DNA of 64,000 nucleotides from an uncultured Spirochaetaceae bacterium (GTDB lineage: Bacteria > Spirochaetota > Spirochaetia > Treponematales > Treponemataceae). Each line of letters begins with the position of its first letter. Position 1 is the stretch's first letter. Below the pieces are notes generated by a model that had not been told where the DNA came from, searched no databases, and saw nothing but the letters and a program-made list of their open reading frames with translations. The translations under genes and the position numbers were made by a program. The DNA lies in NCBI GenBank assembly GCA_902783155.1, contig CACZPR010000042.1:31247-95246 (forward strand). The letters run 5' to 3'. Shown here piece by piece: positions 46,198 to 54,417 of the stretch.

Positions 46198-46911
46198 CTA
46201 GCTCCGATAAATCAAAAAGATTGCCGGCACTTTGTTGATTTCCGGCGGCGCAGATTTTTTCCACTCGGCGATGGTTTTTGTCTTGATGAATTCTTCCGCA
46301 CATGTGATTCCCGCCGCAATGCAAAGACGTGTATCTTTTCTGCATGACGAAACAAGAGTCTCAAACATTTTCAGATTCCGGTACGGAGCTTCAATAAAAA
46401 GCTGCGTCTGGTTTTCCTTCCAAGCCCGTGCCTCAAGCTGATGTATTTTGCTCGTCCGTTCACCAGGCTTGACAGGAAGATAACCGTTGAACGCAAAACT
46501 CTGACCATTGAACCCGCTCGCCATAACCGCCATAATCATTGACGAAGGCCCAACCAGCGGAACCACCCGAAGATTTTTTTTCTGAGCAATCTCAACCACC
46601 TGAGCACCTGGATCGGCAACGGCAGGACAACCTGCTTCTGAAATCACGCCCATCGGAAGCCCTTTTTTTTCAAGCGGCTCCAGATAATTTCCAATCTGAG
46701 TCAAATCAGTATGCTCGTTCAATTCATAAAAAGTCAAAGTATCAATGGCAATGGACTTATCGACCGCCTTCAAAAAACGCCGCGCGGAACGGATATTCTC
46801 AACGATAAAATGCTTGATTTCAACGACAACATCATGATTATAAGACGGCAGAACCTTGTCCACCGAAGTCTCCCCAAGCGTAACGGGAATCAAATATAAA
46901 GCTGCATCCAT
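46198..46911 (-). CDS. RsmI-like SAM-dependent (tetrapyrrole methylase family) methyltransferase
   Basis: 237 residues. The N-terminal LYLIPVTLGE, GVISEAGCPAVADPG and PLVGPSSMIMAVMASGFNG follow the RsmI/YraL family, whose best-known member methylates the 2'-O of C1402 in 16S rRNA. It is shorter than canonical RsmI (about 280), lacks the C-terminal extension, and has TLG where RsmI has NLG. A variant specificity is possible. It lies eight bases upstream of aroK. Confidence 0.85.
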   Translation of the reverse strand: MDAALYLIPVTLGETSVDKVLPSYNHDVVVEIKHFIVENIRSARRFLKAVDKSIAIDTLTFYELNEHTDLTQIGNYLEPLEKKGLPMGVISEAGCPAVADPGAQVVEIAQKKNLRVVPLVGPSSMIMAVMASGFNGQSFAFNGYLPVKPGERTSKIHQLEARAWKENQTQLFIEAPYRNLKMFETLVSSCRKDTRLCIAAGITCAEEFIKTKTIAEWKKSAPPEINKVPAIFLIYRS

Positions 46912-46958
46912 ATGCAGATTTTATCTTTTAATTTTTGATAAAACAAGTGGGGTACTGC

Positions 46959-47717
46959 TTAAAACGGGTCCCATTCATCGTAATAACCATCAAAACCGTC
47001 ATCAAATCTATCATAAAAGTTTTGAGAACCTCTATAACATGATGGACATAATGGCCGTGCATAACATACAGACCTACTACGAGTTCCACATCTATGACAA
47101 AAATTTTCTGGATAATCTTCATTTCCATACTCATCCCAACATTGAAAGCAATCCCAACAAAATGGTCGATCCGGATTAAAAGGAATTAGACGTCCGCACC
47201 TTATACAGGTCCCTCGACTTTCATTATTTCTTTTAGTAAAGGCACGAGTATCCCGAACATTTCTATTATTAGATTCGTTTTGCTGATATGTTCTATTATT
47301 TTCATTCCTCTGGGCAGAGCCAATAATTGAATCCATCTCTTTTTTTATACTTTCATAAATATACTTATTTTCATTTCTTGTTATTTCTATTCCTACCTCT
47401 CGATTTTCTTCTGAAAACTTATAAAAATTCATTGACGTAATCAAAGCCGTTTTTTCATTCATGTAACATTTTGCATGTAATTTATCTAATTGAAAGACAC
47501 TTGAATTATGAAATTTAAAAAGTTTATCTTTTTCAGAATCATCTAAATTTTTATACACAATAGAAATTCTAATTTTCTTCTTTTCTGCCTCAACCAAACG
47601 CTCAATATAAGCTTGTCCAATTTGTAAGAAAGGAGAAACAATTATTATAAACTCATTTGCATCCCTTATTATTTTTTCGATACTTGATAATATTCCCTTA
47701 GTTGTAAGAAATTCCAT
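46959..47717 (-). CDS. Phospholipase D-like protein with C-terminal zinc ribbons
   Basis: 252 residues and markedly more AT-rich than its neighbours. Residues 1-135 follow the PLDc_2 fold: FIIIVSPFLQIG, IRISIVYKN, then the HKD-type motif LHAKCYMNEKTALITSMN, where the Asp is replaced. A low-complexity Asn/Arg-rich linker (about 140-175) leads to Cys-rich ribbons (CIRCGR, CWDCFQC, CHRCGT, CPSC). Single-HKD proteins dimerise; known relatives are nucleases and defence effectors. No partner gene is evident. I infer horizontal origin and a nucleic-acid target, both unproven. Confidence 0.7.
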   Translation of the reverse strand: MEFLTTKGILSSIEKIIRDANEFIIIVSPFLQIGQAYIERLVEAEKKKIRISIVYKNLDDSEKDKLFKFHNSSVFQLDKLHAKCYMNEKTALITSMNFYKFSEENREVGIEITRNENKYIYESIKKEMDSIIGSAQRNENNRTYQQNESNNRNVRDTRAFTKRNNESRGTCIRCGRLIPFNPDRPFCWDCFQCWDEYGNEDYPENFCHRCGTRSRSVCYARPLCPSCYRGSQNFYDRFDDGFDGYYDEWDPF

Positions 47718-47844
47718 ATTTTCACCTTATTCTCTTCAATGCTCTACATCCGAAAATAGTTCAATTTATCATAATACTGAGCAGTGAAGATTTCAAGCGT
47801 GACTTTAAATCTCCATCAATTAACAAATCCCACCCCCTGTATGA

Positions 47845-47873
47845 TTGCACTTTTAGTTTCTTTTCATTATCCT
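47845..47873 (+). promoter_or_regulatory. Promoter of the small ORF and hydrolase
   Basis: TTGCAC (47845-47850), 17 bases, TATCCT (47868-47873). The predicted start is about 47880, next to the SD of the small ORF. Confidence 0.5.
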
Positions 47874-47895
47874 ATAAATCAGGAAGGTGAATTTT

Positions 47896-47985
47896 ATGGG
47901 TATAAAAATCAAACCCTCTATAACCCCAGTCAAAAAACGGAAAAATCTGGCTGCACAGAAACACAAAAGAAGCATGGAACTTTGA
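47896..47985 (+). CDS. Possible 29-residue basic leader peptide
   Basis: ATG 47896 has GGAAGGTG seven bases upstream and the frame stays open for 29 codons to TGA 47983-47985. The peptide has ten Lys/Arg and two His (starts MGIKIKPSITPVKKRKNLAA). It lies between a promoter and the hydrolase start at 48009. It could be a translated leader or a genuine small protein. The SD and promoter are the only support. Confidence 0.45.
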   Translation: MGIKIKPSITPVKKRKNLAAQKHKRSMEL

Positions 47986-48008
47986 AGCGAAAAAAGGAGA
48001 TTGAGCAG

Positions 48009-49142
48009 ATGAAAATCAACATGCCAAATCCGACCGGTGAATATGCGGTGGGGACTTTTACTTTTACAGTTTACAATGACCGTGAGGAAACTCTGGATTC
48101 AGGAAAAGGAAAAATGAGGAGCGTTGCTTCCCGCGTTTATTATCCTGTGGAAAAAAGTTCTGTCGAGGGACTTTCAAAATGCAGGAATCTTTCGCGCGAA
48201 ATGACAAAGGCAATCAGAAAAGCATTTTTTGTTCCGATAAGTTTTAAGGGCATCGAGAAAAAAGGCATCAACAAATCAAACTGCTACGAAAATGTCCCCG
48301 CAATCAAGGATAAAAAATTCCCGCTGATTTTTTTCAACCACGGCTATAAATCATTCCGCGAGGCAAATTCATTTCTCTGCATTGAGCTTGCATCCCACGG
48401 CTATGTCGTTATTTCAGTCGCACATCCACACGAAGCCCTGCTTACGGAATTTGATGACGGGACTTTTATAAACTACGATAAAAAACTCACGCGAAAAATG
48501 TACGTTCCGTTTTTTAAGGGAATCCGTGAAGTTATGAAACTTACAAAATCAAAGGGAAGCGAAAAAGAGCTTGCAGAAAAATTCGACCGCTGCCAGAAAA
48601 CCTACATTCGTTTTTTGACGGACAGAATCCCCGAGTGGGAAAAAGATACGGAAGCCGCACTGAAATATGCAAGAGAAAATCTTGGCGGCATGATTGATTT
48701 TGAAAAAGGCATTGGAGTAACAGGACATTCGATGGGTGGAGCCGTTGCATATTCGCTCTGCCAGGACAACGCAGATTTTTCATGCGGAATCAACATTGAC
48801 GGCGGACTTTTCGGAAATCACGAGGGAAAAATATTGGACAAACCTTTCCTCCAGATTAACTGTGAAATGAATCAGAACGTTGCTTCAAGAGGATATCTTT
48901 ACCATAAAAAACCGGTCTACAAAGTTTTGCTAAAAGACATGACTCACCTTGGATTTTCCGACATGAAATACATGATACCGCTGAAATCACAGGTCGGAAA
49001 ACTTTCTCCGGACATTGCACACGAAATTACATGCACCTGTCATCTTGAATTTTTTGATGCTTATTTGAAGAACAAAAAACCGGAGCCAAATCTTCCGAAC
49101 AACGAAAACGTGCAGTCAAAAAAATACGAGGCGGATGTTTGA
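48009..49142 (+). CDS. PAF-acetylhydrolase-like alpha/beta hydrolase
   Basis: 377 residues from ATG 48009, with AAGGAG ten bases upstream. The frame is open upstream to 47784 but overlaps the small ORF and lacks a better SD. Motifs: PLIFFNHGYKSFREA, the nucleophile elbow GVTGHSMGGAVAY, and a His near the C-terminus (DMTHLGFSD). It groups by pattern with the plasma PAF-acetylhydrolase (PF03403) lipases or dienelactone-type hydrolases. No signal peptide is visible, so it is cytosolic. Its 3' end overlaps the next gene by eight bases. Confidence 0.82.
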   Translation: MKINMPNPTGEYAVGTFTFTVYNDREETLDSGKGKMRSVASRVYYPVEKSSVEGLSKCRNLSREMTKAIRKAFFVPISFKGIEKKGINKSNCYENVPAIKDKKFPLIFFNHGYKSFREANSFLCIELASHGYVVISVAHPHEALLTEFDDGTFINYDKKLTRKMYVPFFKGIREVMKLTKSKGSEKELAEKFDRCQKTYIRFLTDRIPEWEKDTEAALKYARENLGGMIDFEKGIGVTGHSMGGAVAYSLCQDNADFSCGINIDGGLFGNHEGKILDKPFLQINCEMNQNVASRGYLYHKKPVYKVLLKDMTHLGFSDMKYMIPLKSQVGKLSPDIAHEITCTCHLEFFDAYLKNKKPEPNLPNNENVQSKKYEADV

Positions 49143-49878
49143 AAAAAAAATGGGTAAGGTTATGAATAAAAACAAATTAAAATTTTTACTTTCGATTCGC
49201 TGCATCATGTTTGTTTTGATTTTTACAATTGGTGCGTGCATAACAAAACAAAATCTGGCGGACATAAGCAATTGGTGGTCGCCGGTCGCAACTGCGGTCA
49301 ATGTGATTACCGTCCTTGTCATTTTTTTCGCCGCAAAAAAATCGGGGCTGTCTTACCGCGAGCTGATTAACTATCAAAAAGGAAAAACAAAAATCCCTCA
49401 GATTCTGCTAATGATATTTCTGACGCTTGTAATCGGAACCGGTGGGATGTATCTTGCGGGATTCATTTGTTATGGCATTATCCCTTATTCTCCACCAATG
49501 ATGATAGCACCTATCCATCCGGTACTTGCGGTTTTGAATTTTATTCTCCTCCCGCTGACGGTCCCATTTGCGGAAGACGGTCTTTATTTGGGCTGCGGTG
49601 TAAATCAATTCAAAAATAAATTCGCGGCAATTTTTGTCCCAGCATTTTTCTATGCCGTTCAGCACAGTTTTATTCCAACCCTTCTGGACGCAAGATTTAT
49701 AATCTACAGGTTTTTATCTTTTTTACCGCTCACAATAATTTTCTGCTGGCACTATTACAAAAAAAGAAATCCGCTTCCGATTATGATTGCACATGCGGTC
49801 ATCGAAATTGCGAGTGTCGCCATGATACTTGCAACATCCTTGAATCCTGAGCTGTATAAAATCATGTGCAGCATATAA
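49135..49878 (+). CDS. CPBP-family intramembrane protease-like protein with altered motif
   Basis: 247 residues with about seven membrane helices. The CPBP/Abi signature is EExxxR, FxxxH and HxxxN/D. Here motif 1 reads AEDGLYLG: the second Glu is Asp and the Arg is Leu. Motif 2 FYAVQHSF keeps the His, and motif 3 AHAVIEI has His but no Asn. The catalytic set is therefore incomplete, and the protein may be inactive or a scaffold. The start is uncertain: ATG 49135 overlaps the previous gene, while ATG 49162 also fits. Confidence 0.65.
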   Translation: MFEKKMGKVMNKNKLKFLLSIRCIMFVLIFTIGACITKQNLADISNWWSPVATAVNVITVLVIFFAAKKSGLSYRELINYQKGKTKIPQILLMIFLTLVIGTGGMYLAGFICYGIIPYSPPMMIAPIHPVLAVLNFILLPLTVPFAEDGLYLGCGVNQFKNKFAAIFVPAFFYAVQHSFIPTLLDARFIIYRFLSFLPLTIIFCWHYYKKRNPLPIMIAHAVIEIASVAMILATSLNPELYKIMCSI

Positions 49879-49887
49879 GCGATTGGA

Positions 49888-50634
49888 TTAGAAAATCAAG
49901 CGCACATTTCCGTTCAATGCAATCCGCAATATGCCGACCACCACAAGATGCGCGGGATAATAAATATAGAAAAACCATTTCATGCCTTTCCACTTCCCGC
50001 GCTCACCATTGTAATTTGAAAGGACAAAAATCGACAGGAACGTGAAGATTTGCAATGCGCCGTAAAGTCTGTCGATGAAAATAAAATAGACCGCCGCATA
50101 AACAAAAGTCCAGAACACAATGTCAACGACCTGCTTTTTGAAACTTTCTCGATGTGCATACAGAAAAAACGGACACATGCACGCAATACACGACCAGTCG
50201 GACGGAAAAGTTATAAGGCAGACCACAGCAATCAAAATGATTTTTCCCCAGAGCGGCATTTTTTCATTACGGCAAAGTGCAATCAAAACCACCGCCCAGG
50301 CAAGCGACCACATTACGCTGGTCTGATTAAAAGCCCCAGTCTTGAACGGAACAAACGGAATCCCGAATGCAAAGTTGTATGCAAAATGCGAAACCAGCGC
50401 AAACACAAAAAGTCTCGCCGCATATTTTTTTATGTCATGCGTGTAGTGGCATCCCTCGGCAATAAAAAACCACATAATCGGTGCGGTCAATCTTCCAATC
50501 ACATGCAGTGCAAAAACATACCAGACCGACTGAAGCCCCGGAAACAAAACCCAAGTCAAATGGTCAATCGTCATTGCAATTATTGCAATCAATTTTATGT
50601 GATTCGCGTTCAGTTTTTTATGCGTGTCCGTCAT
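49888..50634 (-). CDS. TraX-like membrane protein
   Basis: 248 residues from ATG 50634, one base after the stop of the HD-GYP gene. Eight or so helices with the TraX/acyltransferase-like pattern: LIAIIAMTIDHL, HVIGRLTAPIMWFFIAEG, and a central FGIPFVPFKTGAF. TraX acetylates F-pilin in the F plasmid, but chromosomal TraX-like proteins are common in Firmicutes and spirochaetes and have no proven role. An envelope or glycan acylation role is inferred from the neighbours. Confidence 0.8.
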   Translation of the reverse strand: MTDTHKKLNANHIKLIAIIAMTIDHLTWVLFPGLQSVWYVFALHVIGRLTAPIMWFFIAEGCHYTHDIKKYAARLFVFALVSHFAYNFAFGIPFVPFKTGAFNQTSVMWSLAWAVVLIALCRNEKMPLWGKIILIAVVCLITFPSDWSCIACMCPFFLYAHRESFKKQVVDIVFWTFVYAAVYFIFIDRLYGALQIFTFLSIFVLSNYNGERGKWKGMKWFFYIYYPAHLVVVGILRIALNGNVRLIF

Positions 50635-50635
50635 A

Positions 50636-51865
50636 CTATTCGCCAAGACTTTTCCCGCTTTTTAAAATCCGAAGGAGTGCATCGGCGGCATCTGGGTCGA
50701 ACTGTAGGCTTTTGTTTTTTTCAAGCTCCGAGATAATGGCTTCGTCGGAAAGATGGCGGCGGTAAGAGCGGTTTGTGTGCATGGCATCATAAGAGTCGGC
50801 AACTGCAATGATACGCGCCTGAATTGGTATCGCTTCACCGGAGAGTCCTTCAGGATATCCTTTTCCGTCATAACGTTCGTGGTGATAGAGAGCCGCTTCA
50901 CGGATTCCCTTTACAAACTTAAAGCTTTCAAGGATTTCACCGCCGTATGTCGTATGCTTTTTCATTTCGCCCCATTCATCATCATTAAGTTTGGCTGTCT
51001 TACAGAGGATTTCTTTTGGGATAAGAACCTTTCCAACATCATGCATCATTCCCATATAATAGATGTTTTTCTGGAAGTCCTCGTCAAATCCCATTTCAGC
51101 GGCAATCATTTTTGAATACTCGGCCACATGGGTTGAGTGCATTTTTGTGTACTCATCGCGGGTATCGATAAAACTTGCACACAGTTTAAGAAGACTCTCG
51201 ATTTTTTCATCATCAACTTTTGCCTGCTGCCGCATCATCCTGTAAAAGAAAAGCGAAACCAGAATTACAATCACAGAAATGCCGAAAGCAAACAGAGCAA
51301 TAATAAAAGGAATCTCTTTAATAGGATCCCGCTTGAATCTTCCCGTAAGATAAAAATTACAGTCGGTCATAAGTTTCTTTGAATAAAGAACGTAACCGAT
51401 TTTTATGCTGTTGTTACCGTGGATGTTTTTTGAAAAAGCCTTGTCAATTCCCGTTATCGAAAGCTGTCCCGGCGTTTGGGCATAATCAGCATTCCAGCTT
51501 GAATCTATTCTTCCCTCTTCCGGTATGGTCATTATGAGAATCCAATCAAAAAAATCATACCTGGAATTGTTCGTGATGGTAATGTCATACTGGCTCCCCC
51601 ATGATCCGTCCGATTCCTGCCAGCAATTTTTTTCGGTTTCATTCTTCAGGGGGATTTCCATGGTAACATCCAGATTTTTATTTCCGCTTACAGAATCGTT
51701 GGTTCTGGAGAACGTAACATACACCTTATTCTGAAAATAAATATATATGGCCATGGAATGTATAAAAAGAAAACTGATGGCAGATATAATGAGTGCCGTA
51801 GAAACAAATTTATTCCTGATGATAAAAAGCCAGATAGAACTTTTGCGACGAATCTTCTTTTTCAT
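50636..51865 (-). CDS. HD-GYP phosphodiesterase with CBM2-like extracytoplasmic domain
   Basis: 409 residues from ATG 51865 (SD AAGGTG). A signal-anchor helix (about 18-42) precedes an extracytoplasmic domain (50-180). Within it, residues 85-165 follow the CBM2 cellulose-binding pattern: YDITITNNS, DWILIMTIPEEGRIDSSWNA, then a strand IKIGYVLYS; Trp at 82, 89, 108 and 124 could form the planar binding face. A second helix (185-208) is followed by HD-GYP (about 230-405): HDVGK, YHHERYDGKGYPEGL and IAVADSYDAM. I infer that binding of a beta-glucan signals to c-di-GMP hydrolysis. The GH5 gene lies upstream on the same strand. Confidence 0.82.
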   Translation of the reverse strand: MKKKIRRKSSIWLFIIRNKFVSTALIISAISFLFIHSMAIYIYFQNKVYVTFSRTNDSVSGNKNLDVTMEIPLKNETEKNCWQESDGSWGSQYDITITNNSRYDFFDWILIMTIPEEGRIDSSWNADYAQTPGQLSITGIDKAFSKNIHGNNSIKIGYVLYSKKLMTDCNFYLTGRFKRDPIKEIPFIIALFAFGISVIVILVSLFFYRMMRQQAKVDDEKIESLLKLCASFIDTRDEYTKMHSTHVAEYSKMIAAEMGFDEDFQKNIYYMGMMHDVGKVLIPKEILCKTAKLNDDEWGEMKKHTTYGGEILESFKFVKGIREAALYHHERYDGKGYPEGLSGEAIPIQARIIAVADSYDAMHTNRSYRRHLSDEAIISELEKNKSLQFDPDAADALLRILKSGKSLGE

Positions 51866-51878
51866 AGCACCTTCCAGA

Positions 51879-51927
51879 ATATAATAAACCCATTTGACAA
51901 CTGAATTATCGAACAGGTTTATTATAT
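51879..51927. repeat. Perfect 12-bp inverted repeat in the HD-GYP promoter
   Basis: ATATAATAAACC (51879-51890) and GGTTTATTATAT (51916-51927) are perfect inverted copies 25 bases apart. On the minus strand the upstream copy supplies a TATAAT -10 at 51926-51921, so the expected start falls between the arms. It may be an operator; only one arm would be in the RNA. Confidence 0.6.
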
Positions 51928-52000
51928 CACAAAAAAACAAAAAAATCTCTTTAAATTATAAAAAATCGCTCTTTGGCAAACCAGAAACCAGAACCCCTGA

Positions 52001-53848
52001 TTACCGGCTCAAGCTCCTGAAATGGTCGTAAATCAGCTTGCCGGATTGCGTTAAATCTGAATAAATCCAGCCGCCGGTTTTTGAGCATGATGATGAAATC
52101 GCGCTTGCAGTTTCCGTCTTGTTGCTAAGGGACCAGTTCATGTGGCTGATGCTGTATTTTTTGCAAAGCTCGAACCATTTTTTTGATTCAGCCGAGTTGA
52201 ACCCGCCGTTACCGCTTGCATCGCATGTTCCGAATTCCGTTATGAAAATCGGGAGTCCTTTTTTGATTGCGTTTTCGACTCTCGTGCGGTATGAATCCTT
52301 GTGCGTGTTTGCATAAAAATGGAAAACATACATCACGTTTTTATATGAAAGCGGATTTGAAAGCGGCCCCTCGATGTCCTGAGACCAAGTGTCCGTTCCG
52401 ACCAAGACCACTGCGTTCGGTGCATTTTTTCTGATTACGGGAATCACTTTTTCGGCATAGGGTTTTATTTCCGTGTTCCATGGAGAGTTTGTCGGTTCGT
52501 TGCAGATTTCGTAAAGCACATTTTCATACTTGGAATATTTTTTTGAAATCTCATCCAAAAATGAAATCGCATCGCTCTGAGTTTCGGATGGGCAGTACTG
52601 ATGCACATGCCAATCGACAATCACGTACATGCCAAGCTCCGTTGCCCAATCAATTCCATTGCACACAATCTTTTTCAGCTCGGACTTGTTTCCGCCGTTG
52701 CAATAACCGTTGTAATCACGCGGATACAAAACAATGCGCACGCAATTTGTGTTCCAGTCATCACGCAGAGTCTGGAAAGCATTTTTATTCACATAGCGGC
52801 TGAAATCATTTCCGAAATTGATTCCGTGAGTGCTCATTCCATAGAGCTGATATTTTTTGTTGTTCTTGTCATAAAGATATGCACCGTTCACATGAAGCGC
52901 ACCATGATTTGCAAATGGAGTACCTGTCACCGATGTTGGCTTTGGATTTGAAGACACGCTTGTTTCAGTGTATTCAGTTTTACCGGAACCAGATGCCGCA
53001 CCGGAAGATGAAGATTTTGAATCAGCTTTAGTTCCGCTTCCGACTATTGAAACATTTTTCAACGTCACGCCGAATCCGTGGATTATAAGTCCGCTTGATT
53101 TCAATGCGCTCAATTCCGATGCCGAAGGAGAATACAAAATCGTTCCGCTGTTTCCGTCCGGGACAAAAGTGCCTGAATTGTTCGCAGCCCCTTCCAAAAC
53201 ACCCGCACTGAATCCAGCCCAAGTTCCTGAATAGATTTTTATGTTGTGATAGCTCTTTGAATTGTTTGAATATGTAAACTGAATTTTGTTTCCGCTTGTA
53301 AATGAAGAAAATTTTTCCGCCGGTATCGTGATGTTAGAGTTCCAATCCAAATCCATCGTAGAATCAAAAAGCACGGAAGATTTTTTCCCGGTCGATGTTG
53401 AAGATTGTGTTGATGCCGCTCCAGTTGATTTTTCATTCCCAGTCGATATGCTCACACCTGTTACTTTAAGTCCATATCCATGAAAACGCAGCCCGGATTT
53501 TTTTACAGATTTCGCCTCATCTTTAGTCACGGCATAAACTATTGTCCCGGAATCGGAATCAGGAATAAAAGATCCACCCTGATTTTTTGCACCAGTCAAG
53601 TTTCCGTTGTAAAGACCGAACCAGTCGCCCGAATAAATTTTTATCTGATGATAGCTTGCCGAAATATTTTCATAAGAGAAAATAATTTTGTCACCGGATT
53701 TAAAACTTGAAAACTTAGAAGCGTCAACCGTTACAGTCGGATACCACTCCAGATAAACGCTTGAATCATAAACCGTAGTCTCTGCGGCTGCAAAACCCAG
53801 CGAAAAACAGGCCGCAACCAAAAACAAAATCCGCTTGAAAAATTTCAT
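52001..53848 (-). CDS. Secreted GH5 endoglucanase with two tandem N-terminal domains
   Basis: 615 residues from ATG 53848 (GGAGG eight bases upstream; longer frames lack an SD). Signal peptide ends near AAAE (20-23). Two copies of a domain of about 108 residues follow (26-134 and 160-269): each has (L/V)xWxxxxTV/I..(A/D)xKFSSF.SG, SYH.IKIYSG.W and a (R/I)xHG(Y/F)G motif. A Ser-rich linker precedes GH5 (subfamily 2-like): acid/base E451 in YEICNEP and nucleophile E538 in FITEFG. Predicted to cut beta-1,4-glucan. The tandem domain is probably carbohydrate-binding but I cannot assign it to a CBM family. Confidence 0.9.
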   Translation of the reverse strand: MKFFKRILFLVAACFSLGFAAAETTVYDSSVYLEWYPTVTVDASKFSSFKSGDKIIFSYENISASYHQIKIYSGDWFGLYNGNLTGAKNQGGSFIPDSDSGTIVYAVTKDEAKSVKKSGLRFHGYGLKVTGVSISTGNEKSTGAASTQSSTSTGKKSSVLFDSTMDLDWNSNITIPAEKFSSFTSGNKIQFTYSNNSKSYHNIKIYSGTWAGFSAGVLEGAANNSGTFVPDGNSGTILYSPSASELSALKSSGLIIHGFGVTLKNVSIVGSGTKADSKSSSSGAASGSGKTEYTETSVSSNPKPTSVTGTPFANHGALHVNGAYLYDKNNKKYQLYGMSTHGINFGNDFSRYVNKNAFQTLRDDWNTNCVRIVLYPRDYNGYCNGGNKSELKKIVCNGIDWATELGMYVIVDWHVHQYCPSETQSDAISFLDEISKKYSKYENVLYEICNEPTNSPWNTEIKPYAEKVIPVIRKNAPNAVVLVGTDTWSQDIEGPLSNPLSYKNVMYVFHFYANTHKDSYRTRVENAIKKGLPIFITEFGTCDASGNGGFNSAESKKWFELCKKYSISHMNWSLSNKTETASAISSSCSKTGGWIYSDLTQSGKLIYDHFRSLSR

Positions 53849-53931
53849 ATTTCCTCCCATAATGGTTTTTAATTTAAACATAAAAACGTGTATTTTGTAA
53901 CAAAGGATGTTTGCCAAACACAGCCGCAATT

Positions 53932-54405
53932 TCAAGACATCATTTTTCCATCAAGCATTTTTTCAACCAGACGGCCGTTTTTGTAAACGAGTTTCATCGA
54001 AAAAAACGGAACGTCTCTGGTTAAAAGTTCAAGAAATAATCTGTCGCCTTCCCAGAGGTTCAGATTTGTCACATCGCTTTTATCAACCCATTCGAGCTGA
54101 CCTTCGTTACATTGTATCATTTCACCGGAAAAATCCTTGCTTGTAAAAAGGCACATGTATTCGGCAGGATTTTCGTCGGAAACAAAAGTCACGATTCCTC
54201 GGAAATCAAAACTGTGAAGGGTAAGTCCGGTTTCTTCTTTCACTTCGCGGACAAGGCACTCTTCTGGGCTTTCTCCTTTTTCAAAATGACCGCCCACGCC
54301 GATCCACTTGTCATGGTTTTCGTCATTGTCTTTTTTTGTTCTGTGGAGCATCAAATATTTTTCATTTTCTTCTATATAACAGAGCGTCGTAAGCTGTGAT
54401 TTCAT
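53932..54405 (-). CDS. Nudix hydrolase
   Basis: 157 residues. The Nudix box GHFEKGESPEECLVREVKEE fits GX5EX7REUXEEXGU, the Mg2+ site that cuts nucleoside diphosphate derivatives. The N-terminal TTLCYIEENEKYLMLHRT resembles MutT-type 8-oxo-dGTP hydrolases, and such an activity is likely. SD AGGAAAGG precedes ATG 54405. It is 12 bases downstream of the fruK-like gene and probably shares its transcript. Confidence 0.9.
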   Translation of the reverse strand: MKSQLTTLCYIEENEKYLMLHRTKKDNDENHDKWIGVGGHFEKGESPEECLVREVKEETGLTLHSFDFRGIVTFVSDENPAEYMCLFTSKDFSGEMIQCNEGQLEWVDKSDVTNLNLWEGDRLFLELLTRDVPFFSMKLVYKNGRLVEKMLDGKMMS

Positions 54406-54417
54406 AACCTTTCCTCG

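Noticed and set aside
47784..48008. Extended N-terminus of the PAF-hydrolase from 47784
   Set aside because: No SD at 47784, composition unlike the family, and it overlaps a better-supported small ORF; ATG 48009 has AAGGAG upstream.
53908..53920. Palindrome TGTTTGCCAAACA upstream of the cellulase as an operator
   Set aside because: Only one copy lies upstream, a related TTTGGCAAA lies after the gene; the match is short and fits no known regulator, so it is not called.
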